Notes: a model not told the origin generated them from the sequence alone. A stretch of DNA of 64,000 nucleotides from UBA1479 sp040218445 (GCA_040218445.1 JAVJRK010000017.1:186001-250000), one strand, 5' to 3'. Numbered from the stretch's first letter, positions 33,920-43,353 are shown. A program made the numbers and translations.

Positions 33920-35440
33920 ATGGAACTTCTAGGTCTTCTTTCAGACGGATTTCTGCTTGCGTTCGAACCGCTCAACCTCGGCTTGATTGTGCTGGGTGTT
34001 GTTGTCGGCCTGTTCGTTGGTGCCATGCCTGGTCTGGGGTCGGTCAACGGGGTCGCCATCCTGCTACCCATGACCTTCCTGGTTCCGCCGGCATCGGCGA
34101 TTATCTTCCTGGCAGCACTCTATTATGGCGCCATGTACGGCGGTGCTATCTCGTCGATTACGCTGGGCATCCCCGGTGCATCGACGGCGGTGGCCACGAC
34201 CTTTGATGGTCGGCCGCTGGCCATGTCGGGCGAGGCGGATAAGGCCTTGATCGCGGCCGCCCTGGCGTCTTTCGCCGGTGGGACGATCTCGATCGTCCTG
34301 TTCACGCTGTTCGCGCCGCCCTTGGCTTCCGTGGCGCTTGATTTCGGGGACCCTGAAATCTTCGCGCTGATGATCCTCGCCTTTGCGACCTTTGTCGGGT
34401 TGTCCGGTGACGATATCGCCAAGACCATCTTCTCGATCTGTATCGGCATGGTGATGTCGGCCATCGGCTTTGACATTATTTCCGGCGAGCCGCGCCTTGT
34501 GCTGTTCGATCTGATCGGCTTCCAATCCAAGATCAACTTCCTGGTGCTGGCCATCGGTATCTACGGCATCGGCGAAATGATGTGGACCATCGAAGTCAGC
34601 CGCGGCGACAACATGATGTCCAAGGTGACCGTTTCGGTCGAACGGGTGCTTGGCAATCTGAAAATCATCTGGGGGACCTGGAAGGCTTGGTTTGCCGCCT
34701 CGTTCCTTGGCTTCTTCGTCGGTATCCTGCCGGCGGCGGGTGCCACACCGGGTTCTCTCATGGCCTATGGCGTCGCCAAGATGACATCGCGAGAGCCGGA
34801 GAGATTCGGCAAAGGTGCCGTCGAGGGCGTGGTCGCGCCGGAAGCGGCTAACAACGCGGCTTCCACCGGCTCCATGCTGCCCATGCTGACGCTGGGTATC
34901 CCGGGTTCCCCCACCACTGCTGTCCTTTTGGGCGGCATGGTGATCTGGGGGCTGCAGCCCGGCCCGCGCCTGTTCGTCACGGAAACGGAGTTTGTTTGGG
35001 GGCTGATCGCCTCGCTCTATGCGGCGAACCTGTTCGCGGTGATCATCAACATCGCCTTCATTCCGCTGTTCCTGTGGTTCCTGCGCACGCCCTTCACGAT
35101 CCTGGCGCCGCTGATTTTCGTGCTGTCCATGGTTGGGGGCTATGCCGCGACGGAACGCATGTTCGATGTCTGGCTGATGCTGATCTTGGGGATGGGCGGC
35201 TATCTGCTGCGCAAGCTTGATTATCCGGTGGCGCCGGCGGTCCTGGCGATCGTGTTGGGCCCCATCGCCGAACCGGCATTGCGGCAATCCCTGTTGATTT
35301 CCGGCGGTGATGTCATGGTGTTCTTCAATCGTCCCATCGCAGGGCCGATCACCATCATCGCGCTGGTCCTTCTGTTCCTGCCGGCCTTCCAACTCGTCTG
35401 GAAGCGCTACATCCGCAAGCAGAAGGCGGTGGAAAGCTGA
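33920..35440 (+). CDS. Tripartite tricarboxylate transporter large membrane subunit (TctA-like)
   Basis: A 506-residue protein with about eleven or twelve transmembrane segments. The TctA signatures GAMPGLGSVNGVAILLP near residue 35 and GILPAAGATPGSLMAYG with EGVVAPEAANNA in the middle are present, as is the conserved LTLGIPGSPTTAVLLGG. I start at ATG 33920; GTG or ATG codons up to 33884 in the same frame add 12 residues that are not family-like. It completes the transporter operon and is followed by the GntR regulator about 210 nt downstream. Confidence 0.92.
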   Translation: MELLGLLSDGFLLAFEPLNLGLIVLGVVVGLFVGAMPGLGSVNGVAILLPMTFLVPPASAIIFLAALYYGAMYGGAISSITLGIPGASTAVATTFDGRPLAMSGEADKALIAAALASFAGGTISIVLFTLFAPPLASVALDFGDPEIFALMILAFATFVGLSGDDIAKTIFSICIGMVMSAIGFDIISGEPRLVLFDLIGFQSKINFLVLAIGIYGIGEMMWTIEVSRGDNMMSKVTVSVERVLGNLKIIWGTWKAWFAASFLGFFVGILPAAGATPGSLMAYGVAKMTSREPERFGKGAVEGVVAPEAANNAASTGSMLPMLTLGIPGSPTTAVLLGGMVIWGLQPGPRLFVTETEFVWGLIASLYAANLFAVIINIAFIPLFLWFLRTPFTILAPLIFVLSMVGGYAATERMFDVWLMLILGMGGYLLRKLDYPVAPAVLAIVLGPIAEPALRQSLLISGGDVMVFFNRPIAGPITIIALVLLFLPAFQLVWKRYIRKQKAVES

Positions 35441-35543
35441 TTATGATGTGACCGTATTCGCCGGGGCCGCGGAGGCGGCCCCGGCGGGCGGCACGGGAGG
35501 TTGTACTAAGCGCATAAATTACCGGTTTCTGAGTTCTGGTGTA

Positions 35544-35553
35544 TTGTATACCA
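35544..35553. promoter_or_regulatory. GntR-type operator, site 2 (TTGTATACCA)
   Basis: Differs from site 1 at one position and lies about 97 bp upstream of the GntR start, so it would support autoregulation. A further half-site CTATACC lies close by at about 35566-35572. Confidence 0.6.
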
Positions 35554-35649
35554 CAGAGAAAGCCGCTATACCCTGGCCAGACATCCGGGGCGGCGGTAAG
35601 AGCCCGACCGGCAATTTGATCTTCGACAGGGAACTCCCGGGACGGGGCC

Positions 35650-36378
35650 ATGGAAAGAGAAACCGAGACTATCGCGGAAACGGAAGCAACAGCGTCGGCC
35701 GGACTGGTCGTCCAGCCCATTGATGCGAATTTCTCGCTCAAGGACCGCATTTACGATTCCCTGAAGCAGGCAATCACTTCCATGAACATCTATGCGGAAG
35801 ATGCCGAGCTTCGCCTGGACGAACGCAAGTTGTCCGAACAGCTGGAAATCAGCCGCACGCCGATCCGCGAAGCCCTGGCCCGATTGGAACAGGAGGGCCT
35901 GGTCCATATCGTGCCGCGCAAGGGTGTGTTCATCGTGCGCAAGACCAAGCGCGAGATCCTGGAAATGATCACGGTTTGGGCGGCGCTGGAAAGCATGGCG
36001 GCCAGGCTCGCGACCGAGGTCGCGTCGGACGAGGACATCGCCGATCTTCGGCGGCTGTTCGCCGATGTCGAAAGCGAAGAAGCCAAGGCCGCGATCGACG
36101 AATATTCATCCAAGAACATCCGATTCCATCAGGCGATCCTGAAGCTCGGCGGCTGCAAGCTGATCCAGGATATGTCCGACAATCTGTTTATTCATATGCG
36201 ATCGATCCGTGCGCGCACGATTTCCGAAGGTGACCGTGCCAAGCGGTCCGTGATCGACCACATCAACATCATCGAGGCGCTCGAAAGTCGAGACGCCGAA
36301 CTGGCTGAACGGCTGGTCCGGGAGCATTCCATGAACCTGGCCCGTCACATCGAACAATACGTCGACTATCTGGATTAA
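35650..36378 (+). CDS. GntR/FadR-type (FCD domain) transcriptional regulator
   Basis: A 242-residue regulator. The winged helix is near residues 25-95 (LSEQLEISRTPIREALARL, then EQEGLVHIVPRKGVFIV), followed by an all-helical FCD effector domain with the conserved His/Asp metal-site region (FHQAILKLGG, VIDHINIIEALESRD). FCD regulators usually bind small carboxylates. Placement between a carboxylate transporter and oxalyl-CoA genes, and operator-like sites on the neighbouring promoters, make it the likely local regulator of C2 acid use. Confidence 0.92.
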   Translation: MERETETIAETEATASAGLVVQPIDANFSLKDRIYDSLKQAITSMNIYAEDAELRLDERKLSEQLEISRTPIREALARLEQEGLVHIVPRKGVFIVRKTKREILEMITVWAALESMAARLATEVASDEDIADLRRLFADVESEEAKAAIDEYSSKNIRFHQAILKLGGCKLIQDMSDNLFIHMRSIRARTISEGDRAKRSVIDHINIIEALESRDAELAERLVREHSMNLARHIEQYVDYLD

Positions 36379-36470
36379 GGGCGACCTAGACGGGGCCCGG
36401 TCCGCCGACGGCGGGCAGGGGTTTCAGTCCTTGATTTAGCAAAGACCGTTTAAGGGAAGGAATTAAGTTA

Positions 36471-38207
36471 ATGGGCAATACGGCAACCGATATGGTTCAA
36501 GACGCTCCTGAAGCCGGCGCGCTGACGGACGGTTTTCATCTCGTCATTGATGCGCTGAAACTCAACGACATCAATACGATCTATAATGTCCCGGGGATTC
36601 CGATCACCGATCTGGGCCGCTTCATGCAGGCCGAAGGCATGCGCATTCTGTCGTTCCGCCACGAACAACATGCGGGTTACGCGGCGGCCATCGCGGGCTA
36701 TCTGACGCAGAAGCCGGGTGTATGCTTGACGGTTTCCGCCCCGGGCTTCCTCAACGGTCTGACCGCCCTGGCCCATGCCACCACCAACTGTTACCCGATG
36801 ATCCTGATTTCCGGCTCGTCCGAGCGTGAAATCGTCGACCTGATGCAGGGCGATTACGAAGAAATGGATCAGCTCGCCATCGCCAAGCCGCTGTGCAAGG
36901 CGGCGTACCGTGTGCTGCACGCCGAAGACATCGGCATCGGCATTGCGCGGGCCATCCGTGCCGCGGTTTCGGGCCGCCCGGGCGGAGTCTATCTGGATCT
37001 GCCGGCGGCGCTGCTGGGCCAGACCATGGACGCCTTGAAAGGCCAGCAGTCGCTGGTCAAGGTCATTGACCCGGCCCCGGCGCAACTGCCGTCGCCGGAC
37101 TCCATCACCCGCGCCCTCGATGTGCTGAAGTCGGCCAAGAAGCCGCTGATCATTCTCGGCAAGGGCGCCGCTTATTCTCAGGCCGATGATGAAGTCCGCC
37201 AGTTGGTCGAAAAGTCGGGCATCCCCTACATCGCCATGAGCATGGCCAAGGGACTTCTGCCGGACGATCATGACCTGTATGCCGGTGCCGCCCGTTCCCT
37301 GGTCCTCAAGGAATCGGACACGGTCATGCTGATCGGCGCCCGCCTGAACTGGCTCTTGAGCCATGGCAAGGGCAAGCAATGGGGCGAGGCACCGAAGAAA
37401 TTCGTCCATATCGATATCGATCCCAAGGAAATGGACTCCAACGTCGAAATCGCGGCCCCGCTGGTCGGCGACATCAAGTCCTGCGTCAAGCTGCTGCTCG
37501 ACGGTATGGGCGGCGACTGGAAGGCCCCGCCCGCCGACTGGATCGACGCGGTCAAGGCCAAGCGCGATGCCAACATCGAAAAGATGGCGCCGCGTCTGCA
37601 GAACAACAACGTGCCCATGGACTTCCATGGCGCCCTGGGCGTCCTCAAGCGCATCGTCGCCGACAACCCGGATATGGTCCTGGTCAACGAAGGGGCCAAT
37701 ACGCTCGATTTCGCGCGCTCCATCATCGATATGTTCAAGCCGCGCAAGCGCCTGGATGTCGGCACTTGGGGTGTCATGGGTATCGGCATGGGCCAAGCCA
37801 TCGCGGCCGCGGTCGAAACCGGCGAGCAGGTCCTGTGTGTCGAAGGTGACAGCGCCTTCGGGTTCTCGGGCATGGAGATCGAAACCATCTGCCGCTACAA
37901 CCTGCCGGTCTGCGTGGTGGTGTTCAACAACGGCGGTATCTACCGCGGCACGGACACCAACCCGACGGGCGGGGACGACGTGGCACCGACCGTGTTCGTC
38001 AAGGACGCACGCTACGACAAGATGATGGAAGCCTTCGGCGGTCTTGGGTTTTACGCCACATCTCCGGATGAACTGAACCAGGCCGTGACCGAGGCCATCA
38101 AGGCCGGCAAGCCGGCTTTGGTCAATGCCGTGATCGACGAAAACGCGGGCACGGAAAGTGGCCGTATCGGCAACCTGAACCCGCAAAGCGTGGTCGCCAA
38201 AAAGTAA
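36471..38207 (+). CDS. oxc: Oxalyl-CoA decarboxylase
   Basis: A 578-residue thiamine-diphosphate enzyme converting oxalyl-CoA to formyl-CoA and CO2. The N-terminal Pyr domain has YNVPGIPITDLGRFMQ and the activating Glu in FRHEQHAGYAAA; the PP domain has the ThDP/Mg motif GDSAFGFSGMEIETICRYNL, extended by NNGG. Together with formyl-CoA transferase directly downstream (41 nt) it forms the oxc-frc pair that defines oxalate catabolism. Length and sequence match Oxalobacter-type Oxc. It uses many C-ending codons, which suggests strong expression. Confidence 0.95.
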   Translation: MGNTATDMVQDAPEAGALTDGFHLVIDALKLNDINTIYNVPGIPITDLGRFMQAEGMRILSFRHEQHAGYAAAIAGYLTQKPGVCLTVSAPGFLNGLTALAHATTNCYPMILISGSSEREIVDLMQGDYEEMDQLAIAKPLCKAAYRVLHAEDIGIGIARAIRAAVSGRPGGVYLDLPAALLGQTMDALKGQQSLVKVIDPAPAQLPSPDSITRALDVLKSAKKPLIILGKGAAYSQADDEVRQLVEKSGIPYIAMSMAKGLLPDDHDLYAGAARSLVLKESDTVMLIGARLNWLLSHGKGKQWGEAPKKFVHIDIDPKEMDSNVEIAAPLVGDIKSCVKLLLDGMGGDWKAPPADWIDAVKAKRDANIEKMAPRLQNNNVPMDFHGALGVLKRIVADNPDMVLVNEGANTLDFARSIIDMFKPRKRLDVGTWGVMGIGMGQAIAAAVETGEQVLCVEGDSAFGFSGMEIETICRYNLPVCVVVFNNGGIYRGTDTNPTGGDDVAPTVFVKDARYDKMMEAFGGLGFYATSPDELNQAVTEAIKAGKPALVNAVIDENAGTESGRIGNLNPQSVVAKK

Positions 38208-38248
38208 CGCAGCTCTATCCAATCAAAATTGAGAAACGGGAACGCACA

Positions 38249-39496
38249 ATGAAAGCTCTCGAAGGCGTCAAAATCCTGGATATGACCCACGTGCAGTCGG
38301 GTCCCACCTGTACCCAATTGCTGGCCTGGTTCGGGGCAGACGTGATCAAGGTTGAACGCCCCGGCGTCGGCGATGCCACGCGCAAGCAGCTGGTCGATGT
38401 GCCGGGCGCTGACTCGCTCTACTTCACCATGCTGAATCACAACAAACGGTCGGTCACGTTGAACACCAAGTCCGACGAGGGCAAGGCGATCTTCACCCGC
38501 CTGATCGAAGAATGCGACGTCATGGTCGAGAACTTCGCCCCGGGTGCGCTGGACCGTATGGGTTTTTCCTGGGAACGCATCCAGGAAATTAACCCGCGCA
38601 TGATCTATGCCTCGGTCAAGGGCTTCGGCCCGGGTCCTTACCAGGAATGCAAGGTCTATGAGAACGTCGCGCAATGCGCCGGCGGCTCAGCTTCGACCAC
38701 CGGTATGCTGGGCGAAACACCCATGGTCACGGGTGCGCAGATCGGCGACAGCGGCACGGGCCTGCATCTGGCCCTTGGCATCGTCACCGCCTTGTTCCAG
38801 CGGACCCATTCCGGCAAGGGACAGCGCGTCGAATGCGCCATGCAGGACGGTGTTCTGAACCTGTGCCGCGTCAAATTGCGCGATCAGCAGCGCCTGAAAG
38901 CCGGCCCGCTGACCGAATATTCCCAGTATGGTGCGGGTGTTCCCTTCGGTGATGCCACGCCGCGCGCGGGCAACGATTCCGGTGGCGGACAGCCCGGCCG
39001 TATCCTGAAGTGCAAGGGTTGGGAAAACGATCCCGATGCCTACACGTATTTCATCACCCAGGCCGCCGTGTGGAAGAACATCTGCGACGTCATCGGCAAG
39101 CCCGAATGGAAGGAAGACGAAGACTACGCCACACCGCCGGCGCGTCTTCCCAAGCTGGATGAGATTTTCGACACGATCGAGGAATGGACCAAGACCAAGA
39201 CCAAGTTCGAGGTCATGGAAATCTGCAACCCGCTGAACATTCCCGTCGGCCCGATCCTGTCCATGAAGGAAATCGCCGAAGATCAGAGCCTGCGTGAAAC
39301 CGGCACGATCGTCGAAGTCGATCATCCGGAGCGCGGTGCCTATCTGACGGTCGGCAACCCGATCAAATTGTCCGACTGCCCGGCCGATGTGAAACGTTCG
39401 CCGCTGTTAGGTGAGCATACGGATGAGATCCTGGCCGAAATTCTGGGCATGAACGAAGACGAAATCGCGGCGGCCAAGGAAGTCGGCGCGGTCTGA
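38249..39496 (+). CDS. frc: Formyl-CoA:oxalate CoA-transferase
   Basis: A 415-residue class III CoA-transferase. It moves CoA from formyl-CoA to oxalate, so activating oxalate for Oxc and releasing formate. The catalytic Asp is in AQIGDSGTGLHLALG near residue 169-170, the position known for Frc. The N-terminus EGVKILDMTHVQSGPTCTQL, ending LLAWFGADVIKVE, is typical. With oxc upstream the assignment to oxalate rather than carnitine or another acid is strong. Confidence 0.95.
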   Translation: MKALEGVKILDMTHVQSGPTCTQLLAWFGADVIKVERPGVGDATRKQLVDVPGADSLYFTMLNHNKRSVTLNTKSDEGKAIFTRLIEECDVMVENFAPGALDRMGFSWERIQEINPRMIYASVKGFGPGPYQECKVYENVAQCAGGSASTTGMLGETPMVTGAQIGDSGTGLHLALGIVTALFQRTHSGKGQRVECAMQDGVLNLCRVKLRDQQRLKAGPLTEYSQYGAGVPFGDATPRAGNDSGGGQPGRILKCKGWENDPDAYTYFITQAAVWKNICDVIGKPEWKEDEDYATPPARLPKLDEIFDTIEEWTKTKTKFEVMEICNPLNIPVGPILSMKEIAEDQSLRETGTIVEVDHPERGAYLTVGNPIKLSDCPADVKRSPLLGEHTDEILAEILGMNEDEIAAAKEVGAV

Positions 39497-39554
39497 TCGA
39501 CCGGCCCGTGCTTCATCTGCCCGCGAAAAGACGTCCCAAGAGAGGAAATAGAAA

Positions 39555-40478
39555 ATGCGTTTGATCCTTAACGGCCAGCAGGCTTTCGGAAAAGCCACGT
39601 TGGAAGCCATCCTGGAAAAGGGCGAAGACGAAATCGTCGGCGTGTTCTGCGCGCCCGATAAGGAAGGCAAGCCCGCCGACCCGGTCAAGGAATTCGCCGT
39701 GGAAAAGGGCCTGCCCCTGTTCCAGCCGCCCAACTACACGGATAAGGACGTGTTGGATCACATCCGGTCGCTTAACGCGGACCTGATGGTCATGGCCTAT
39801 ATGATCATCTTCGTGCCGGAAGAAGCCCGCGATATCCCGACCCACGGGTCGATCTGCTTCCACCCGTCCCTGCTGCCCAAGCACCGCGGCCCGTCCTCCA
39901 TCAACTGGCCGATCATCGGCGGTGCGACGGAAACCGGGATCACCATCTTCTGGCCCGATGATGGCCTGGACGAAGGTTTCATCCTGCATCAGGACAAGGT
40001 CGAAATCGGCCCCGACGACACGCTGGGCGACATCTACTTCGGCAAGATTTTCGATCGCGGCGTGGCGATGATGCTGGAAGCCGTCGACATGGTGAAGGCC
40101 GGCAACCCGCCGAAAATCCCGCAGAACGAAGACGAAGCGACCTACGAATCCTGGTGCCGTAAGAAGGACATGGGGATCGATTGGTCCAAGTCCGCGGCCG
40201 AGGTCTACAACCAGATCCGCGGCTGCAACCCGCAGCCGGGTGCTTGGACGACCATCGACGGCAATGAACTGTCGATCTTCGACAGCCGCCGGGTCGACGG
40301 CGACACGGGCGGCAAGCCCGGCGAAGTCGTCGAGGTGGCCGATGACCATTTCCTGGTCGCCGCTCCGGGCGGTGCCATCAAGGTGATGCGCGTTCGTCCC
40401 CACGACGATAAGAAGCTCACCGCAGCGGAATATGTGGCCAAAGTCGGCCTGCAGAAAGGGAAGGTGCTGGGCGCCTGA
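39555..40478 (+). CDS. Stand-alone formyltransferase resembling the N-terminal domain of 10-formyl-THF dehydrogenase
   Basis: A 307-residue protein with a formyltransferase fold (about 1-205) and an OB-like C-terminal domain (IRGCNPQPGAWTTIDGN onward). FHPSLLPKHRGPSSINWP and WPDDGLDEGFIL match the hydrolase domain of 10-formyl-THF dehydrogenase (ALDH1L) better than Met-tRNA formyltransferase: the Asn of the NxH motif is replaced while His103 and Asp139 keep the catalytic spacing of 36. ATYES and WCRKKDMGIDW also match ALDH1L. No aldehyde dehydrogenase or carrier domain follows. In the oxc-frc-fhs operon it may hydrolyse 10-formyl-THF or move formyl between formyl-CoA and THF. Confidence 0.8.
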   Translation: MRLILNGQQAFGKATLEAILEKGEDEIVGVFCAPDKEGKPADPVKEFAVEKGLPLFQPPNYTDKDVLDHIRSLNADLMVMAYMIIFVPEEARDIPTHGSICFHPSLLPKHRGPSSINWPIIGGATETGITIFWPDDGLDEGFILHQDKVEIGPDDTLGDIYFGKIFDRGVAMMLEAVDMVKAGNPPKIPQNEDEATYESWCRKKDMGIDWSKSAAEVYNQIRGCNPQPGAWTTIDGNELSIFDSRRVDGDTGGKPGEVVEVADDHFLVAAPGGAIKVMRVRPHDDKKLTAAEYVAKVGLQKGKVLGA

Positions 40479-40553
40479 CCGGCGGCCGGCATCGACCAGA
40501 GGAAACAACCCAGGTCACCCAGAGATCCCGAAAGAGGGACGCGAGAGGAAACC

Positions 40554-42227
40554 ATGCCCAAAAGTGATATCGAAATCGCCCGCGAAGCCACCATGAAGCC
40601 GATTGCAGACGTCGGTGCGGAAAAGCTGGGCATTCCCGGCGACGCACTGCTGCAGTACGGTCCCCACAAAGCCAAAGTGGACATGGACTACATCAAGTCC
40701 CAGGAAGGTAATCCGGACGGCAAGTTGATCTTGGTCACCGCCGTAACGCCGACCCCGGCGGGCGAAGGCAAGACCACGACCACCGTGGGCCTGGGCGACG
40801 GCCTGAACAAGATCGGCAAGAAGGCGATGATCGCGATCCGCGAACCGTCGCTGGGCCCGTGCTTCGGCATGAAGGGCGGGGCCGCCGGCGGCGGTTACGC
40901 CCAGGTTGTTCCCATGGAAGACATCAACCTTCACTTCACCGGCGACTTCCACGCCATCGGCATCGCCCACAACCTGCTGGCGGCCCTGATCGACAACCAT
41001 ATTTACTGGGGCCATGAGCCGGCGATCGATAACCGCCGCGTCGCCTTCAAGCGTGTGGTCGACATGAACGACCGGGCGCTGCGCCAGATCACCAACTCTT
41101 TGGGCGGCGTCGCCAACGGCTTCCCCCGAGAAGACGGCTTCGACATCGTCGTCGCGTCGGAAATCATGGCGATCTTCTGTCTGGCCACGGACCTGCAGGA
41201 TCTGACCAACCGGATCGGCAACATCGTGATCGGCCAGAACCGCAATCGCGAGCCGATTTACGCCCGTGACGTCAAGGGCCCGGGCCCCATGTCCGTGCTG
41301 TTGAAGGAAGCCATCGCGCCCAACCTGGTACAGACGCTGGAAAACAACCCGGCCTTCATTCACGGCGGCCCGTTCGCCAACATCGCCCATGGCTGTAACT
41401 CGGTCATCGCGACCAAGGCGGCCTTGAAACTGGCCGACTATGTGGTCACGGAAGCCGGCTTCGGCGCCGATCTGGGGGCCGAGAAGTTCTTCGACATCAA
41501 GTGCCGCAAGGCCGGCCTGAATCCGGCGGCGGCGGTTATCGTCGCCACGGTCCGTGCACTGAAAATGCACGGCGGGGTCAAGAAGGACGAACTGGGTACG
41601 GAAAACGTCGATGCGGTCAAGAAGGGTTGCGAAAACCTGGTCCGTCACATCCGCAACACCAAGCAGTTCGGTGTGCCGGTCACGGTTTCCATCAACAACT
41701 TCATCACCGACACGGACGCCGAACTTCAGGCGGTCAAGGAAGCGGCCGAAGCCGAAGGCGTGAAAGCCTTCATCGCCACCCATTGGGCGGACGGCGGCGC
41801 TGGTACGGAAGACCTGGCCAAGCATGTTGCTGAACTGGCCGATTCCGGCGAAGCCAACTTCCAGCCGCTGTATCCGGACGACATGCCGCTGCGTGACAAG
41901 GTCGAAACCATCGTGAAGAAAATCTACGGCGGCGACGGCATCACCTGTGACGGTGCCATCGAAAAGCAGTTCGCCGAATTGCAGAAAGATTACGGGCACT
42001 TCCCGGTCTGCATGGCGAAGACGCAATACAGCTTCTCGACCGACCCGGACGCCAAGGGTGCGCCCTCGGGCTTTACGGTGCCGATCCGCGAACTGCGGTT
42101 GTCGGCGGGGGCGGAATTCATCGTCGCCGTGACCGGGGCCATCATGACCATGCCGGGCCTGCCAAAGGTTCCGTCGGCCAACAACATCTATCTGAACGAA
42201 CAGGGCCAGATCGAAGGCCTGTTCTAA
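40554..42227 (+). CDS. fhs: Formate-tetrahydrofolate ligase
   Basis: A 557-residue enzyme making 10-formyl-THF from formate, THF and ATP. The nucleotide-binding motif TPTPAGEGKTTTTVGL near residues 65-80, EPSLGPCFGMKGGAAGGGYA, and the later GFGADLGAEKFFDIKCR are diagnostic. In this operon it takes the formate released by Frc into the folate C1 pool for biosynthesis or oxidation. It lies 75 nt after the formyltransferase gene. Codon use is strongly biased, suggesting high expression. Confidence 0.95.
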   Translation: MPKSDIEIAREATMKPIADVGAEKLGIPGDALLQYGPHKAKVDMDYIKSQEGNPDGKLILVTAVTPTPAGEGKTTTTVGLGDGLNKIGKKAMIAIREPSLGPCFGMKGGAAGGGYAQVVPMEDINLHFTGDFHAIGIAHNLLAALIDNHIYWGHEPAIDNRRVAFKRVVDMNDRALRQITNSLGGVANGFPREDGFDIVVASEIMAIFCLATDLQDLTNRIGNIVIGQNRNREPIYARDVKGPGPMSVLLKEAIAPNLVQTLENNPAFIHGGPFANIAHGCNSVIATKAALKLADYVVTEAGFGADLGAEKFFDIKCRKAGLNPAAAVIVATVRALKMHGGVKKDELGTENVDAVKKGCENLVRHIRNTKQFGVPVTVSINNFITDTDAELQAVKEAAEAEGVKAFIATHWADGGAGTEDLAKHVAELADSGEANFQPLYPDDMPLRDKVETIVKKIYGGDGITCDGAIEKQFAELQKDYGHFPVCMAKTQYSFSTDPDAKGAPSGFTVPIRELRLSAGAEFIVAVTGAIMTMPGLPKVPSANNIYLNEQGQIEGLF

Positions 42228-42242
42228 GGACTCTGCCGTTAC

Positions 42243-42267
42243 CCCCCGCCGGTATTTCCGGCGGGGG
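42243..42267. other. Strong hairpin after fhs
   Basis: CCCCCGCCGG and CCGGCGGGGG form a perfect 10-bp stem with a TATTT loop, 15 nt after the fhs stop. There is no T run, so it may protect the 3' end of the upstream mRNA or partly stop transcription before the stress-protein gene. Confidence 0.5.
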
Positions 42268-42301
42268 AGCGACATTGGAATTCCAATGAGGGAGAACGTC
42301 C

Positions 42302-43156
42302 ATGAGCATCCGTAATATTCTTGTACCCGTACGTGGCGACGGAAAGGGCGAACAGGTCCTGAATGCCGCGGTGGCACTTGCCAAGAAATTCGATGCCCAT
42401 ATCGACGTGCTTCATGCCCGCATGGGATCCAAGGATATGCTGGCCTATGGCGCCACGCTGGCGGGGGTGCGCGATGTCGTGAACGAGATCGCGGAAACCC
42501 ATGCGGCCGAGGAAGAAGCCAGGGTCAAGAAACTGTACGAAGAATATTGCGAGGCCCACGGGATCGCCGATATTTCCGAGCCGAAAAACGGCGATAGGGG
42601 TGTCAGTGCATCCTGGCGCGAAGAAAAGGGCCGCCAGGCCAGCGCCGTCGCCCGCCGCGGCCGCCTGACCGACATCATTTTCGTGGCCCAGCCGGATGGG
42701 CAGTTGGGCGTGAATACGTTCGAGGCCGCCCTGATGGAAACCGGCAAGCCGGTCATCAGCGTGCCGCCCCGGGATATCAAGGAAATCGGCACGAACATCG
42801 CCATCGCCTGGAACGGATCGCCCGAGGTTGCCGCCGCCGTGACGACATCCCGGCCGATTGTCGAAGCCGCGGATAAACTGGTGATCTTCTCGGCACCGGA
42901 AACCCATGGCGACGATCTGCCGGCTTCCGATCTGGCCGAATATCTGCGCTGGCACGGCCAGACAAGCGAAATCCAGATTTTGAAAAGTGATCCCCACGAA
43001 GTGGGCCAATCCCTGTTGAAGGCCTGTGCCGACAACGGGATCGACCTGTTGCTGATGGGCGGATACGCCCAGGCACGGCGCCATGATTTCAAAATCGGCG
43101 GTGTCACCCAATACGTGGTCGAGAACGCGGAAATACCGGTCCTTTTCCACCATTGA
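42302..43156 (+). CDS. Tandem universal stress protein (UspA family)
   Basis: A 284-residue protein made of two Usp domains: one starting IRNILVPVRGDGKGEQVL, the second from about residue 155 (GTNIAIAWNGSPEVAAAV) and ending with DLLLMGGYAQARRHDF, which resembles the nucleotide-loop motif of this family. Usp proteins are soluble and bind ATP or act in stress responses. It is the last gene of the oxc-frc-formyltransferase-fhs unit. A link to formate or acid stress would be reasonable but is only inferred. Confidence 0.88.
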   Translation: MSIRNILVPVRGDGKGEQVLNAAVALAKKFDAHIDVLHARMGSKDMLAYGATLAGVRDVVNEIAETHAAEEEARVKKLYEEYCEAHGIADISEPKNGDRGVSASWREEKGRQASAVARRGRLTDIIFVAQPDGQLGVNTFEAALMETGKPVISVPPRDIKEIGTNIAIAWNGSPEVAAAVTTSRPIVEAADKLVIFSAPETHGDDLPASDLAEYLRWHGQTSEIQILKSDPHEVGQSLLKACADNGIDLLLMGGYAQARRHDFKIGGVTQYVVENAEIPVLFHH

Positions 43157-43284
43157 TCCGCTGACGGCCCCTGAAAAGGCCGTCTATTTCCACGACCCGG
43201 AAAAATCCCCGTAAATGTTGCGCTGCGTCAACGCCTGTTGTTGATGGGCACCCCTCTGCTGGCTAATGTCTGTCCCCCTTTGGG

Positions 43285-43294
43285 GTGTATACAA
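43285..43294. promoter_or_regulatory. GntR-type operator, site 3 (GTGTATACAA)
   Basis: Reverse complement TTGTATACAC, identical to site 4 over all ten bases. It lies 60 bp upstream of the FAH-family start and overlaps a -10-like TACAAT (43290-43295), a typical repression geometry. Confidence 0.6.
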
Positions 43295-43353
43295 TCTTGC
43301 TCGGTCAACGGTGGCTGGGGACAACACAGAACAACACGCAGGGAAACATAACC

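Noticed and set aside
35562..35574. Second operator before the GntR gene (GCTATACCC)
   Set aside because: Only a half-site; not palindromic enough to list as a separate operator.
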